Below the pieces are notes generated by a model, which saw only the letters and a list, made by a program, of their open reading frames with translations, ran no database searches and was not told the origin of the DNA. A stretch of DNA of 64,000 nt from positions 8,031,001 to 8,095,000 of the forward strand of contig NZ_LT670818.1 of the NCBI RefSeq assembly GCF_900129505.1, in the 5' to 3' direction. This document shows positions 7,881 through 16,626 of the stretch, one piece after another. Position 1 is the stretch's first letter, and each line of letters opens with the position of its first letter. The translations under genes and the position numbers were made by a program. This DNA is from Bradyrhizobium erythrophlei. GTDB taxonomy: Bacteria; Pseudomonadota; Alphaproteobacteria; Rhizobiales; Xanthobacteraceae.

Positions 7881-8867
7881 TCAACCCCTCCATTTCGGTT
7901 TGCGAGGCCGCTTGCCGAACATGTGCTCAAACAGCAGCATCTCCCCTCGCCCGCTTCTGTGCACCGATGTCTTTAAAATCGGCGAACTTTCGTGATGCGC
8001 GGAGAAAAGGGCGAAGTGCGAATAGCTGCCAGACAATATCATCCGGTATCCAAATTTCGCGACGATCGTGTTGTAACGACGAATCTCATCTGGACGACGA
8101 AGGTCAAGATGGCGGAAATCACGCGAGCCAAACGAGGTATAGCCGCGCAACAGTAGCTTTGAGCTTATCGGAAAAAGCAGCTCTATTGGACCATGCGGTG
8201 GCGAGACGGTATAGGGCCTCACGATGTGCTCGGGGACGAGTGGATCGAAGTAGCAGACCGGACAATCAGTAGTCAAAAACTGGTCACCGGTTTCATTGTG
8301 TAAAATTTGATAGCTCAGCGCATCAATCACTCGACCAACACCCTTGGCGAGATCAGTCATCGCCAAGATCGATCGGTGAGGGTCGATCGATACCTCCAAC
8401 ATGTCTACGATATCAGGAAATTCCTTCGGTGGCGGCGGTAAGCGCCCAGCGCGATGTAAAGCACGGGCGGTCGCCTTGACTTGCTCGGCTAGCGAGAGCT
8501 CAACCATATCACGAGCCGCTGGTACTCGGACGCGCATCATTAAGACAAACGTGAGCAACTCCACGAGATCTTGAGGTGCGACGGACCACGCCGAAAGGCG
8601 AACGACTAGCGCGGGCCAACCAGTCTCGAATTTATTGAATGCGTCCTCGATCGCATTATTGTTGCGACCGCCGTCCGGCAGCGGCTGAGAATAGTAATAA
8701 TTTTCAAAGCCAATCTCGTCCGGCTTCAGATGAATTTTGTCGTTAAGTGGCGCGTCTTTCAGAAATGCTCTGATCTTCTCGTCCTCATCACAAAACCCCT
8801 TCAGATAACCAACGGGTACGAAGTGATGGCGCTTTTTGTCATTCATGGCGGCTCTGAGCGAACTCAT
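7881..8867 (-). CDS. DUF4238 domain protein
   Basis: A 328-residue protein with the DUF4238 opening signature KKRHHFVPVGYLKGFCDEDEKIRAF and internal blocks (HNETGDQFLTTDCPV, FPISSKLLLRG) typical of the family. Function is unknown; genes of this type are scattered in accessory regions and near defence or mobile genes. Codon use is less GC-biased than in flanking core genes. A second in-frame ATG at 8846 (MNDKKRHH) is an equally good start. It sits on the 3' side of tRNA-Gly, which suggests acquisition by integration there. Confidence 0.8.
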   Translation of the reverse strand: MSSLRAAMNDKKRHHFVPVGYLKGFCDEDEKIRAFLKDAPLNDKIHLKPDEIGFENYYYSQPLPDGGRNNNAIEDAFNKFETGWPALVVRLSAWSVAPQDLVELLTFVLMMRVRVPAARDMVELSLAEQVKATARALHRAGRLPPPPKEFPDIVDMLEVSIDPHRSILAMTDLAKGVGRVIDALSYQILHNETGDQFLTTDCPVCYFDPLVPEHIVRPYTVSPPHGPIELLFPISSKLLLRGYTSFGSRDFRHLDLRRPDEIRRYNTIVAKFGYRMILSGSYSHFALFSAHHESSPILKTSVHRSGRGEMLLFEHMFGKRPRKPKWRG

Positions 8868-9030
8868 GCTTCCGTAGAAGCTATTGCTCTACTGACTTTT
8901 CAATGGCTTACGAAACCAGTGCGCCCGAGGAGCGCCCTAGAAAAAAATGGCGCAAAACTTTTGGGACTCTTGACTGACTCCGACCCCAATGTAACACATT
9001 GAATCGTAGGTGATTTTTGGGAGTTTGGAC

Positions 9031-9066
9031 TGGAGCGGGTGAAGAGCCCCATTGGAGCGGGTGAAG
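9031..9066. repeat. Duplicated 3' end of tRNA-Gly
   Basis: The 14-nt sequence TGGAGCGGGTGAAG occurs at 9031-9044 and at 9053-9066, where it is the CCA end and acceptor arm of tRNA-Gly. The copies are separated by only 8 nt. Partial duplication of a tRNA 3' end is the usual scar left by integrase-mediated insertion. Confidence 0.6.
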
Positions 9067-9126
9067 GGAATCGAACCCTCGTATTCAGCTTGGAAGGCTG
9101 CTGCTCTACCATTGAGCTACACCCGC
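9053..9126 (-). tRNA. tRNA-Gly (anticodon TCC)
   Basis: The minus strand folds as a 74-nt tRNA including an encoded CCA: acceptor GCGGGTG, anticodon stem CAGC with loop CTTCCAA (anticodon TCC), T-arm with GGTTCGATTCC. Its 3' end is duplicated immediately downstream. Confidence 0.95.
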
Positions 9127-9234
9127 GCTGGCGATGAACTATCACGCCGCGCAGGCGGCCTCAACAGTCGATCCGCACCCCTCGCCCACCCGCGGGCTCT
9201 GTTCCGCGGCCGGCCGCCGCACCAAGTGCACCCC

Positions 9235-9263
9235 TTAACATGGGCCGATTCGGTGCCTATACT
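9235..9263 (+). promoter_or_regulatory. Sigma70-type promoter of a tiny transcription unit
   Basis: TTAACA (9235-9240) and TATACT (9258-9263) are separated by 17 nt and each match the -35 and -10 consensus at five of six bases. Transcription would begin about 9270, only some 13 nt before the strong Shine-Dalgarno at 9283. Confidence 0.6.
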
Positions 9264-9297
9264 AAGCCTTCCACAAACAATGAAAGGAGGTGATCCA

Positions 9298-9342
9298 GTG
9301 TCTTACACCAAGCGCTGTCACCTCGCTGGGATCGCCCGCTGA
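9298..9342 (+). CDS. 14-codon small ORF with an extreme Shine-Dalgarno
   Basis: A GTG-started frame of 14 residues, VSYTKRCHLAGIAR, followed by TGA. Bases 9283-9298 (AAAGGAGGTGATCCAG) are complementary to the 16S rRNA 3' tail over 16 nt, far beyond a normal Shine-Dalgarno. An ATG at 9280 in the same frame would give 20 residues. A promoter lies just upstream and a strong terminator at 9404, so this is a complete transcription unit of about 165 nt. It may be a leader peptide, a dual-function RNA, or a ribosome-trapping RNA. I do not recognise the peptide. Confidence 0.55.
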   Translation: MSYTKRCHLAGIAR

Positions 9343-9403
9343 GCTCTTAGGCTTCGCAAACAGGGCGCTCTCAGCGCCTGGACCAGCGAGTTTCAACAAT
9401 CGG

Positions 9404-9435
9404 GACGCGGCGGGCACCATCCCGCCGCGTCTTTT
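9404..9435 (+). terminator. Intrinsic terminator of the 14-codon ORF unit
   Basis: Perfect 11-bp stem GACGCGGCGGG / CCCGCCGCGTC around a CACCAT loop, followed by TTTTG. A weaker hairpin (GGCGCT-CTC-AGCGCC) precedes it at about 9364-9378. Confidence 0.85.
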
Positions 9436-9479
9436 GTTTGTGAATGTCGACTTGGCCGATCGGGGTTTTGCGGCGTCGG

Positions 9480-10727
9480 TTAGCTCACCATCCGGTGCGG
9501 CGTGAACAGCCGGCCCTTTTCCACCACCAGCACGACCGCCAGCGCCGCCAGCGTGCAGAGGAAAAATCCGGTCGCGAACGGCAGCAGCGTGCCGTCATAG
9601 TCCTGGCCGATCGTGGTGCCGATGCCGATGCCGAGCAGCGTCGTGATCGAGCCGTAGAGCGAGGAGGCGGTGCCGGCGATATGGCCCTGCGGCTCCATCG
9701 CCAGCGCGGTGAAATTGGCGAACATCAGCCCGAACGCAAACATCATCAGCGCCGCCAGCGCCAGGAACAGCGGCAGCGGCAGCATCTGCATCCTCGCCGC
9801 AAACAGCATGATTCCGGCCACCGCGACAAAGCCGACCAGGGCGCCATGCGAAATCACGCGCATGCCGAGCCGGCCGACGAAACGGGCGTTGAGGAAGCCG
9901 GCCACGGCGACACCGATCGCGACGCCTGCAAAGGCAACCGGAAAATAATGACCGAGCTTGTAGATCTCGGTGAACACCTGCTGCGAGGAGAACACGAATG
10001 CGAACAGCGAGCCCTGCACGCCGCCGGCGGCCAGCGCATAGCCGAGCGTCTGGCGGTTGGTCACGGTCTGGCGAAAGGCGCCGAGCACATCGGGAATCGC
10101 GAGCGACTTCCGCTCCGACATCGGCAGCGTCTCCGGCATCCGCAGCGCGCTCCAGATCAGCGCCAGCACGCCGTAGAGCATCAGCACGATGAAGATGCCG
10201 CGCCACTGCGTCAGCAGCATCACCGCCTGGCCGAACGACGGCGCGATCACGGGCACCGCGATGAACACCATCATCGCCAGCGACATCACGCTGGCCATGC
10301 GCCGGCCGGCATAGCAGTCGCGGACGATCGCGGTGGCGATCACACGGGTGGCGGAGGTGCCGAGCCCTTGCAGCGCGCGCGCCAGCAGGATCGTCTCGAA
10401 CGACGGCGCGGCGATCGCGAGCACGCTGGCGATCACGTACAGAATCATGCCGCCGAGCAGCACCGGACGGCGGCCGAAGCGGTCGGACAAGGGTCCCATC
10501 ACGAACTGGCCGACGCCAAAGCCGAGCAGGAACGTCGACAGCACCGCCTGCGGCCGGTTGGCGGCGGCGATGTGGAAGGCCGAGGCGATGTTGGGCAGCG
10601 CCGGCAGCATCATGTCCATCGCCAGGGGGTTCAGGGCCATGATCGAGGCGATGACGATAACGAATTCGGGAAAGCCCATCGGGCGGTGGTTCGATGAAAC
10701 CCAGGCATCGGCATTGATGTCAGTCAC
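9480..10727 (-). CDS. Bcr/CflA-family MFS drug efflux transporter
   Basis: A 415-residue inner-membrane transporter with about 12 hydrophobic spans. MFS motif A is present in the first half (GPLSDRFGRRPVLLGG), and the N-terminal pattern LDMMLPALPNIASAF with a conserved acidic residue in the first span matches the Bcr/CflA branch, proton-driven exporters of drugs such as bicyclomycin or chloramphenicol, and of small peptides. It stands alone, divergent from the YCII gene. Confidence 0.88.
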   Translation of the reverse strand: MTDINADAWVSSNHRPMGFPEFVIVIASIMALNPLAMDMMLPALPNIASAFHIAAANRPQAVLSTFLLGFGVGQFVMGPLSDRFGRRPVLLGGMILYVIASVLAIAAPSFETILLARALQGLGTSATRVIATAIVRDCYAGRRMASVMSLAMMVFIAVPVIAPSFGQAVMLLTQWRGIFIVLMLYGVLALIWSALRMPETLPMSERKSLAIPDVLGAFRQTVTNRQTLGYALAAGGVQGSLFAFVFSSQQVFTEIYKLGHYFPVAFAGVAIGVAVAGFLNARFVGRLGMRVISHGALVGFVAVAGIMLFAARMQMLPLPLFLALAALMMFAFGLMFANFTALAMEPQGHIAGTASSLYGSITTLLGIGIGTTIGQDYDGTLLPFATGFFLCTLAALAVVLVVEKGRLFTPHRMVS

Positions 10728-10949
10728 GTAGCAAAATCCTCATTCACATCGCCTTTCTACCGGCCATGCTGCACTGCACAAGCGCTGTTTGGAGATGGCA
10801 GCCCCGCAGGGCCAACTCGAGGCCGCGCGGGACAATTGGGCGCACGTGCGCAGCCTCAAAAAGCGCCGAAAATGTCGGGATTGGCTCGGGCCAAACGTCC
10901 TGCGGGAGGTCCTGCGGGAGAAAGCCCGCTGCAACGAAAAGAGGCATCC

Positions 10950-11363
10950 ATGCTTTACGCCCTTCTTGCCTATCATGTGGAAGCGCACGTCATGTCCTGG
11001 ACTCCGGAGGAGGACTCGGCGGTGATGGCTAATCTGCATCGGGTCCATGACCGATTGAACGAAAAGGGCCGCCTCGGGCCGGCGGCGCGTTTGGGCGCGA
11101 CAAAAAGAGCGCTCACCCTGCGCGGGCCGGGTGCAGGCCTGGTAGTCGATGGTCCGTTCGCCGAGACCAAGGAACAAATGCTGGGCTTCTACGTCGTGGA
11201 CTGCGCCAGCGAAGACGCCGCCGTCGAGGCGGCGCGCGACCTGCGCCGCGTCAACCCCAGCGCGGTCTACGAGATCCGCCCGGTCTCGCTCTATCTGCCC
11301 GGCGTACCGTTTCCGGTGACGGAGGCAACGGCGGAGGCTCCCGCGCCGAGTGGGAAGCCATGA
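10950..11363 (+). CDS. YCII-related (DGPF) domain protein
   Basis: A 137-residue cytosolic protein of the YCII fold. The family signature is clear: MLYALLAYHVE at the start, then VVDGPFAETKEQMLGFYVVDC in the middle. Such proteins often accompany ECF sigma factors, but none is present here. The start at 10950 is chosen because the family begins with this strand; longer in-frame extensions upstream look non-coding. Biochemical function is unknown. Confidence 0.85.
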   Translation: MLYALLAYHVEAHVMSWTPEEDSAVMANLHRVHDRLNEKGRLGPAARLGATKRALTLRGPGAGLVVDGPFAETKEQMLGFYVVDCASEDAAVEAARDLRRVNPSAVYEIRPVSLYLPGVPFPVTEATAEAPAPSGKP

Positions 11364-11430
11364 CGCAAGAGCCGGAGTAGCCTCCGTCCAAGGGTAGCCC
11401 GTCAGCCACCGGACAGGCTGGTCAGCATTC

Positions 11431-11778
11431 TCAGCCCTTGAGCGCGGTGATCACAACCTCGATCAAGGCGCCGCCACCGAGATCGGCCACACCGACCGTT
11501 GCACGGGTCGGCAGATTGTCGCCGAAAAATTCGGTCCAGGCCGCGTCCATCTCCTTCTTCTTGGATAGATCCGTCACGAAGATCGAGGCGCTGACAACAC
11601 GGGATGCATCCGTTCCGGCCTCTTTCAGGTAGCCGGCAATCTTGCCGAGGATGTTGCGGGTCTGCTCGCCCATCGAGACGCTGGTGTCGTCGGCGATCGT
11701 GCCGCCGACGAACACGAACCCGTTGGCTTCAACGGCGCGGTGCATGATCGGCGTACGGATGTTGCGGATGATGTTCAT
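11431..11778 (-). CDS. RidA/YjgF-family deaminase
   Basis: A 115-residue protein of the RidA family, which hydrolyses reactive enamine/imine intermediates to keto acids and ammonia. The conserved arginine block LPTRATVGVADLGGGALIEVVITA is present near the C-terminus. It is the last gene of a nine-gene minus-strand operon, 18 nt after an FAD oxidase stop. That fits well: amino-acid oxidases make imines, which RidA clears. Confidence 0.92.
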   Translation of the reverse strand: MNIIRNIRTPIMHRAVEANGFVFVGGTIADDTSVSMGEQTRNILGKIAGYLKEAGTDASRVVSASIFVTDLSKKKEMDAAWTEFFGDNLPTRATVGVADLGGGALIEVVITALKG

Positions 11779-11796
11779 GATGTCCTCATCTTGGTT

Positions 11797-12918
11797 CTAG
11801 GGTGCGGAAGGGTGAAAGCGCTCGATGCCGAGATTGCCGATCGCGGTCTGGGTACCGCCGCCGACGATCAATTCCGTCATCACCGCGCCGGCACCGGGGC
11901 CGAGTTGGAAGCCATGCAGCGAAAAACCGAACTGGTGATAGAGCCCCAAGTGGCGGGCGCTCGGGCCGAGCACCGGCAGACCATCCGCTGTCCGCGCCTC
12001 GATGCCGGCCCAGGCCCGGACGATGGTGGCGTCGCGCATGATTGGAAACAGCTCGTACACGGTGCGCGCGCTGACAGCGAGGCCGCGCCAGTCCAGCACG
12101 GTCTCGTTGCGGTCTTGGTCCGGCGCCGCCAGATGACCGCCACCGATCAGCACCGTGCCGTTGGCGAACTGTTTGAAGGAGAGTTTGCGGCCGCGCAGGA
12201 TCACCACCGGATCGATGAAATGCGGCACGCGCGAGGTGATCATCAGCATCGGCGCCACGGTCTCAACCGGCACCGCCTCACCGAGTGCGGCGGCGATACG
12301 GCCGGCCCATGCCCCGGCGGCGTTGACCAGCACGGGCGCGGCATAGGTATCGGCACCAACATCAACCCGCCACAGGCCGTCTTCCTTCCGAATGTTGGCC
12401 GCCGCCACGCCCTCACGGACGGTGGTACCGAGCGCGGCTGCCTTGCGGCGAAAGGCGGTCGTGGTACGGGCCGGGTTGGCCGCGCCGTCGCGTCGCGACA
12501 CCACGCCGCCAGGGCAGCTCTCGGCGACGGCCGGCACCAGCCGCCGCAGCTCCGGGCCGTCGATCAGCTCCTCGTGGGTGAAGCCGAGCGCGTTGAGCTC
12601 GGCGACGCGCGCGCGACACGCATCGAATTCGGCGTCGTTCTCGGCCACCAGCACCTGGCCGTGGCTTTCGAAGCCGCAGCCATCGTCGACCAGCGCTTCG
12701 ATCCGCTCCCAAATTCCCATCGCACGGATCGAGAGTGGGATCTCGGCGACAAGCCTTGCGAGTTGACGAACGCCGCCGGCATTCACGCCCGAGGCATGGC
12801 GGCCGGCATAATCCTTCTCGATCAATACCGGCTTCATTCCCGCGAGACACATATGAAGCGCGGTCGAGCATCCATGGATGCCGCCGCCCACGACGATGGC
12901 ATCCGCAAGCTTCGTCAT
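11797..12918 (-). CDS. FAD-dependent amine/opine oxidase, HcnC/OoxB-like subunit
   Basis: A 373-residue DAO-fold flavoprotein with an N-terminal FAD motif (DAIVVGGGIHGCSTALH) and C-terminal block QFGFSLHGFQLGPGAGAVMTELI. Length and partners match the catalytic beta subunit of opine oxidases, D-hydroxyproline dehydrogenase and hydrogen cyanide synthase (HcnC). Its start overlaps the stop of the alpha-like subunit by 4 nt. Together with the next two genes upstream it would form an HcnABC-like trimer that oxidises a secondary amine or D-amino acid. Substrate is not determined. Confidence 0.88.
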   Translation of the reverse strand: MTKLADAIVVGGGIHGCSTALHMCLAGMKPVLIEKDYAGRHASGVNAGGVRQLARLVAEIPLSIRAMGIWERIEALVDDGCGFESHGQVLVAENDAEFDACRARVAELNALGFTHEELIDGPELRRLVPAVAESCPGGVVSRRDGAANPARTTTAFRRKAAALGTTVREGVAAANIRKEDGLWRVDVGADTYAAPVLVNAAGAWAGRIAAALGEAVPVETVAPMLMITSRVPHFIDPVVILRGRKLSFKQFANGTVLIGGGHLAAPDQDRNETVLDWRGLAVSARTVYELFPIMRDATIVRAWAGIEARTADGLPVLGPSARHLGLYHQFGFSLHGFQLGPGAGAVMTELIVGGGTQTAIGNLGIERFHPSAP

Positions 12919-14333
12919 CCGCGCACCACCGCGTTAACATCGGCCTCTGTCTTCGGCATGGAAGCGAGCTCGGCCAGTGTGATCGGCTTCACCGGCGCGC
13001 GTAGCCGGTAATAGCCGATCTCCTGAGGATCCTTGCCACGGGCTTGCGCCATCAGCTCGGTAACGGTCAGGCCGCAGAGCCGGCCCTGGCACGGACCCAT
13101 GCCGGTGCGGCGATAGGCCTTGAGCTGATTGGGACCGGTCGCACCGATCGCGACGGCATCGAGAATATCCTTGGCCGTGACCTCCTCGCAGCGGCAGACG
13201 ATGGTCTCGCCCGAAGGAATGCGAAACCGCGGCGCGGGGCGGAACAGCGTATCGAGAAAGGCGCGGCCACGCTCAGCCCGGGCCAGGGATGCTCTGAACG
13301 TCGCCATCGGGGCGAGCTTTGTCGCGGCCGCGGGCGCCAGAGCCTCGACTGCGGCTCGCGCAGCGATGCGGCCGCGGACGATAGCGGCCGCTGCGCCGCC
13401 GATTCCGGCACCATCGCCGGCAACAGCGATGCCCGCGACCGACGTGTTGCCGTCGTGATCCAGCACCGGCGACCAGCAGAGCTGCATGTCATCCCAGCGA
13501 TGCTCGATCCCTGCTGCCATCGCGAGATTGACGTTGGGCACCACGCCCTGGTGCAGCAGCAGCAGCTCGGTCGGAATCGTCTCCCGCCGGCTGCGGGCCG
13601 CATAGGTCACGGTCGCGAGCTGGCCGTCGCCGGCGGCAACGAGTTCGGTCACTCCCGTCACCACCGGCACTTTCGCCCGCACCTCCCTCATCATGGCAAG
13701 GCCCTTGGCGAAATAGGGCGAGGTCACGAAAGCGAAGGCGTGAGGCAGCGCGGCGAGATAGTTCGAGCGCTCGGTGGTATCGAGAATGCGGTCGATGCGA
13801 CCGCCAAGGCGCAGGATCTGCGCCGCGAGCAACCAAAGCAGCGCGCCCTGGCCCGCGATCACCGTGCGCCCGTCCGGCACCAGGCCGGAGGACTTCAGCA
13901 GCGTCTGTGCGGCGCCGGCGGTCATCACTCCCGGCAGTGTCCAGCCGGGGATCGGAAACGGCCGCTCCAGCGCGCCTGTAGCCAGAATCACGCGCCGTGC
14001 CCTGACGAAAGCAGAGACGCCGCCCACGGAGATACCGGCCTCGAGATTACGGTCAAGGCTCCACACGGTTGCGCGCTGGATGATCTCGGCGCCGCTCGAT
14101 CGAACCGCCTCAACAAGGTCCGCGCCCGCCCAATAGTCGGCACCCAAATGGTCGCGTTTCGTCACCGGAGTCGAGGCAATGGCGCGCCAGACCTGGCCGC
14201 CGGGGCCGGCATTCTCGTCGAGCAGCAGCGTCGACAGGCCGGCTTCGGCTGCAGTCGCAGCGGCGGCCAGCCCGGCAGGCCCGGCCCCGATCACCGCGAC
14301 GTCGTAGCTCTCGCGCCTGGGAATCGCGTTCAT
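12915..14333 (-). CDS. FAD/NAD-binding oxidoreductase with BFD [2Fe-2S] domain, HcnB/OoxA-like subunit
   Basis: A 472-residue subunit with an N-terminal dinucleotide motif (VAVIGAGPAGLAAAATAAEAG), a second NAD-type region in the middle, and near residue 380 a bacterioferritin-ferredoxin-like cluster (VCRCEEV then GPCQGRLCG, giving the C-x-C and C-x4-C pattern). This architecture is that of the alpha subunit of opine oxidases and HcnB. It overlaps both neighbours by 4 nt, so expression is coupled. It probably channels electrons from the DAO-fold subunit to the respiratory chain. Confidence 0.88.
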   Translation of the reverse strand: MNAIPRRESYDVAVIGAGPAGLAAAATAAEAGLSTLLLDENAGPGGQVWRAIASTPVTKRDHLGADYWAGADLVEAVRSSGAEIIQRATVWSLDRNLEAGISVGGVSAFVRARRVILATGALERPFPIPGWTLPGVMTAGAAQTLLKSSGLVPDGRTVIAGQGALLWLLAAQILRLGGRIDRILDTTERSNYLAALPHAFAFVTSPYFAKGLAMMREVRAKVPVVTGVTELVAAGDGQLATVTYAARSRRETIPTELLLLHQGVVPNVNLAMAAGIEHRWDDMQLCWSPVLDHDGNTSVAGIAVAGDGAGIGGAAAAIVRGRIAARAAVEALAPAAATKLAPMATFRASLARAERGRAFLDTLFRPAPRFRIPSGETIVCRCEEVTAKDILDAVAIGATGPNQLKAYRRTGMGPCQGRLCGLTVTELMAQARGKDPQEIGYYRLRAPVKPITLAELASMPKTEADVNAVVRG

Positions 14334-14626
14334 CGGCCAATCTCCCGCTTGCCCTTCTGAATTTCGATCTGCATGCCCTCGGCGACAGGCACCAGGCAGC
14401 CCTGGCGATTGCCGACGCCATCAATGGTGACGAGGCAGTCGAAGCACACACCCATCATGCAATAGGGCAAGCGCGGCGCACCGCTTACCGCGGTCGCGCG
14501 GCGCACGTCACGGCCGGAGGCGAGCAGCGCCGCAGAAACCGTATCGCCCTCGCGCGCCTCGACTGCCGCTCCGTCCACGAAGATGTGCACGGATTGTCTG
14601 CTGTCCGGATCGGATCGTTTGAACAT
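14330..14626 (-). CDS. Small [2Fe-2S] ferredoxin-like subunit (HcnA-like)
   Basis: A 98-residue Fer2-type protein with the cluster pattern CMMGVCFDC followed by a fourth Cys in NRQGCL. Such proteins are the smallest subunit of HcnABC-like dehydrogenases and of opine oxidase operons. The stop overlaps the start of the HcnB-like gene. There is a 45-nt gap to the upstream FAD oxidoreductase gene. Confidence 0.87.
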   Translation of the reverse strand: MFKRSDPDSRQSVHIFVDGAAVEAREGDTVSAALLASGRDVRRATAVSGAPRLPYCMMGVCFDCLVTIDGVGNRQGCLVPVAEGMQIEIQKGKREIGR

Positions 14627-14671
14627 TGGATGCCTCTTGGCCCTTCCTCGCCCATTCGGGCCGTGTCGATG

Positions 14672-15811
14672 TCAGTAGTAGCCACTACTTGTCGCGGCAT
14701 GGTTCGTGTCGAAGCGGCGGGCCGAGAACGCGCCGACGAGTTCCGGTTCAAGCGCGCCGACCGCGACCATCCGGGCAATCTCGAAGGCGTGGTTGGAGGC
14801 GAGCGTCACACCGGAATGACAGCAGGCGACGAAGGCGCCCGGCTCGCTCTCCGACTGGTCGTAGATCGGGAAGCCATCCTGCGGCATCACCCGGATGCCG
14901 GCCCAAGTCCTGATCACGTTGAGGCGCGCCAGATGCGGGAACGTGCGCTGCGCCCGATCCGCCATCACGGCGCTCACCGAATGGTTCAGCGCGCGATCGT
15001 CGAGCTGGTCTTCCTTGCTGTCCCCGATCATCACCGTACCCTCGTCGGTCTGGCGGATGGTGGTCAGCGGATACGGCAGGAACGGCAGGGTGCGCTCGGT
15101 TACCACGATCTGCCCGCGGGTCGGGCCCATCGGCGCCGACAGGCCGACCATCGGCGCCAATGTCTGGTTGGCGTTGCCGGCGGCAAGCACGACCTTCGCC
15201 GCACGGATCTCGCCCTGCCGCGTCGACAGCCGGAATTCGCCACCGCTCCGGGCGATCGCCGAAACCGGCCGCTCCGGGAAATAATCGACGCCGAGCAGTT
15301 TCAGCCCGGTGTGGAAGGCGCAGAAGGTACGCAGCGAATTCACGTGCCCATCCAGCGGACAGAAGCTGCCGCCCGACACCTCGGGGCCGATCAGCGGCAG
15401 CATCTTCTTGACGTCCGATGCCGACAACATCTCCATCTTGTAATCAGCCGCGCCAACCTGGTTGTGCATGCGCGTGACGAGCTGGCCGCGCTGCACGAAC
15501 TCGTGTTCGCCGAGGGTCAGGTGGAAGCCGCCATTCTGCTGCAGCGCGACGTCGAGCCCGGTCTGATCTTTCAATTCGGCGGCGAGCCTGCTCCAGCTCT
15601 CGGTCGCCCGCACCGTCCAGCCGGTGTAGGCCGGCATGCCCAGTCCCTTGCTCTGTACCCAGATCAGGGCAAAGTTTGCCCGCGAGGCGCGCTTGGCGAT
15701 GTCGCCCTCGTCGAGGACGACGACCTTCTTGCCGAGCCGGCCAAGACCCCAGGCGATAGCGGAGCCGAGCAGTCCGCCGCCCACGACAGCGACGTCATAA
15801 TCCTTTGGCAT
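14672..15811 (-). CDS. Second FAD-dependent oxidoreductase of the DAO family
   Basis: A 379-residue flavoprotein with FAD motif YDVAVVGGGLLGSAIAWGLGRLG and the family block GPTRGQIVVTERTLPFLPYPLTTIRQT. It is paralogous in fold to the HcnC-like subunit downstream but more divergent, so the operon encodes two DAO-type enzymes. The start at 15811 follows GGAGAACCC, 8 nt after the permease stop. It may act on the same substrate in a second step or on the other enantiomer; that is inference. Confidence 0.87.
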   Translation of the reverse strand: MPKDYDVAVVGGGLLGSAIAWGLGRLGKKVVVLDEGDIAKRASRANFALIWVQSKGLGMPAYTGWTVRATESWSRLAAELKDQTGLDVALQQNGGFHLTLGEHEFVQRGQLVTRMHNQVGAADYKMEMLSASDVKKMLPLIGPEVSGGSFCPLDGHVNSLRTFCAFHTGLKLLGVDYFPERPVSAIARSGGEFRLSTRQGEIRAAKVVLAAGNANQTLAPMVGLSAPMGPTRGQIVVTERTLPFLPYPLTTIRQTDEGTVMIGDSKEDQLDDRALNHSVSAVMADRAQRTFPHLARLNVIRTWAGIRVMPQDGFPIYDQSESEPGAFVACCHSGVTLASNHAFEIARMVAVGALEPELVGAFSARRFDTNHAATSSGYY

Positions 15812-15819
15812 GGGTTCTC

Positions 15820-16626
15820 CTAGCGCCCTGGGTCGCTCTTGCCGGCGAGCACGCGGTCGAGCCCGTAGAAACGGTCGAGCAGAATAAGGGCGGTCATGGT
15901 GATCGCGATCACGCAGGCCGACACGGATGTCACCAGCGGATCGATGTTGTCCTGGATGTAGAGGAACATGCGAACGGGCAGCGTCTCGGTGCCGGGCGCG
16001 GCCAGAAACACGGTCATGGTCAGGTCGTCGAAGGACTGTATGAAGGCGAGCGCCCAACCGCTGATGACACCCGGCAGGATCAGAGGCAAGGTTACGCGGC
16101 GGAACAGCGTCCAGCCGCCGGCGCCGAGCGAAACCGCGGCCATCTCGACCGAGCGGTCCATGCCGGTTGCGGCCGCCAGCGTCAGCCGCAGTGCGAACGG
16201 AAACACCACCACTACGTGAGCGACCAGCAGCGCCGGGAAGCTGCCGCCCATGCCGAGCGCCGTGAAAAAGCGCAGGAAGGCGATACCGAGCACGACATGC
16301 GGAATCATCAGCGGCGAGAGGAACAGTGCCGCGAGCGCCTCGCGGCCGCGGAAGCTGTAGCGCGCGATCGCAAGCGCTGCCGGCACCGCGAACAGGAGCG
16401 CCACGAATGAGGACAGCGCACCCAACCCGAGACTCACCCAGAAGGCGTGGACGAACTCGGGATAGTTCGCGATCGCCCTGAACCAGCGCAGCGAGAAATG
16501 GGTGGTCGGCATCGACAAATAACCCTCAGGCGTGAACGCGACGAGGCAGACCACCAGGATCGGCGCCAGCATGGCGACGACGAAGATCGTATGAAAGAGA
16601 AGCGCGAGCGGGCCGTTCGTCCTCAT
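15820..16626 (-). CDS. ABC transporter permease, PotC-like
   Basis: A 268-residue inner-membrane permease with about six spans and the EAA-type loop EMAAVSLGAGGWTLFRRVTLPLILPGVISG that contacts the ATPase. It belongs to the polyamine/opine/putrescine (PotC) class. Its start overlaps the upstream permease stop by 4 nt. Works with the PotB-like permease, PotA-like ATPase and binding protein encoded upstream. Confidence 0.9.
   Translation of the reverse strand: MRTNGPLALLFHTIFVVAMLAPILVVCLVAFTPEGYLSMPTTHFSLRWFRAIANYPEFVHAFWVSLGLGALSSFVALLFAVPAALAIARYSFRGREALAALFLSPLMIPHVVLGIAFLRFFTALGMGGSFPALLVAHVVVVFPFALRLTLAAATGMDRSVEMAAVSLGAGGWTLFRRVTLPLILPGVISGWALAFIQSFDDLTMTVFLAAPGTETLPVRMFLYIQDNIDPLVTSVSACVIAITMTALILLDRFYGLDRVLAGKSDPGR

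Noticed and set aside
9444..10697. 417-residue Arg/His/Gln-rich frame opposite the Bcr/CflA transporter
   Set aside because: Low-complexity composition is the mirror of a hydrophobic membrane protein; no start signal.
11740..14360. Long plus-strand frames opposite the FAD oxidoreductase genes
   Set aside because: Composition is shadow-like and the minus-strand genes have clear motifs and 4-nt overlaps.
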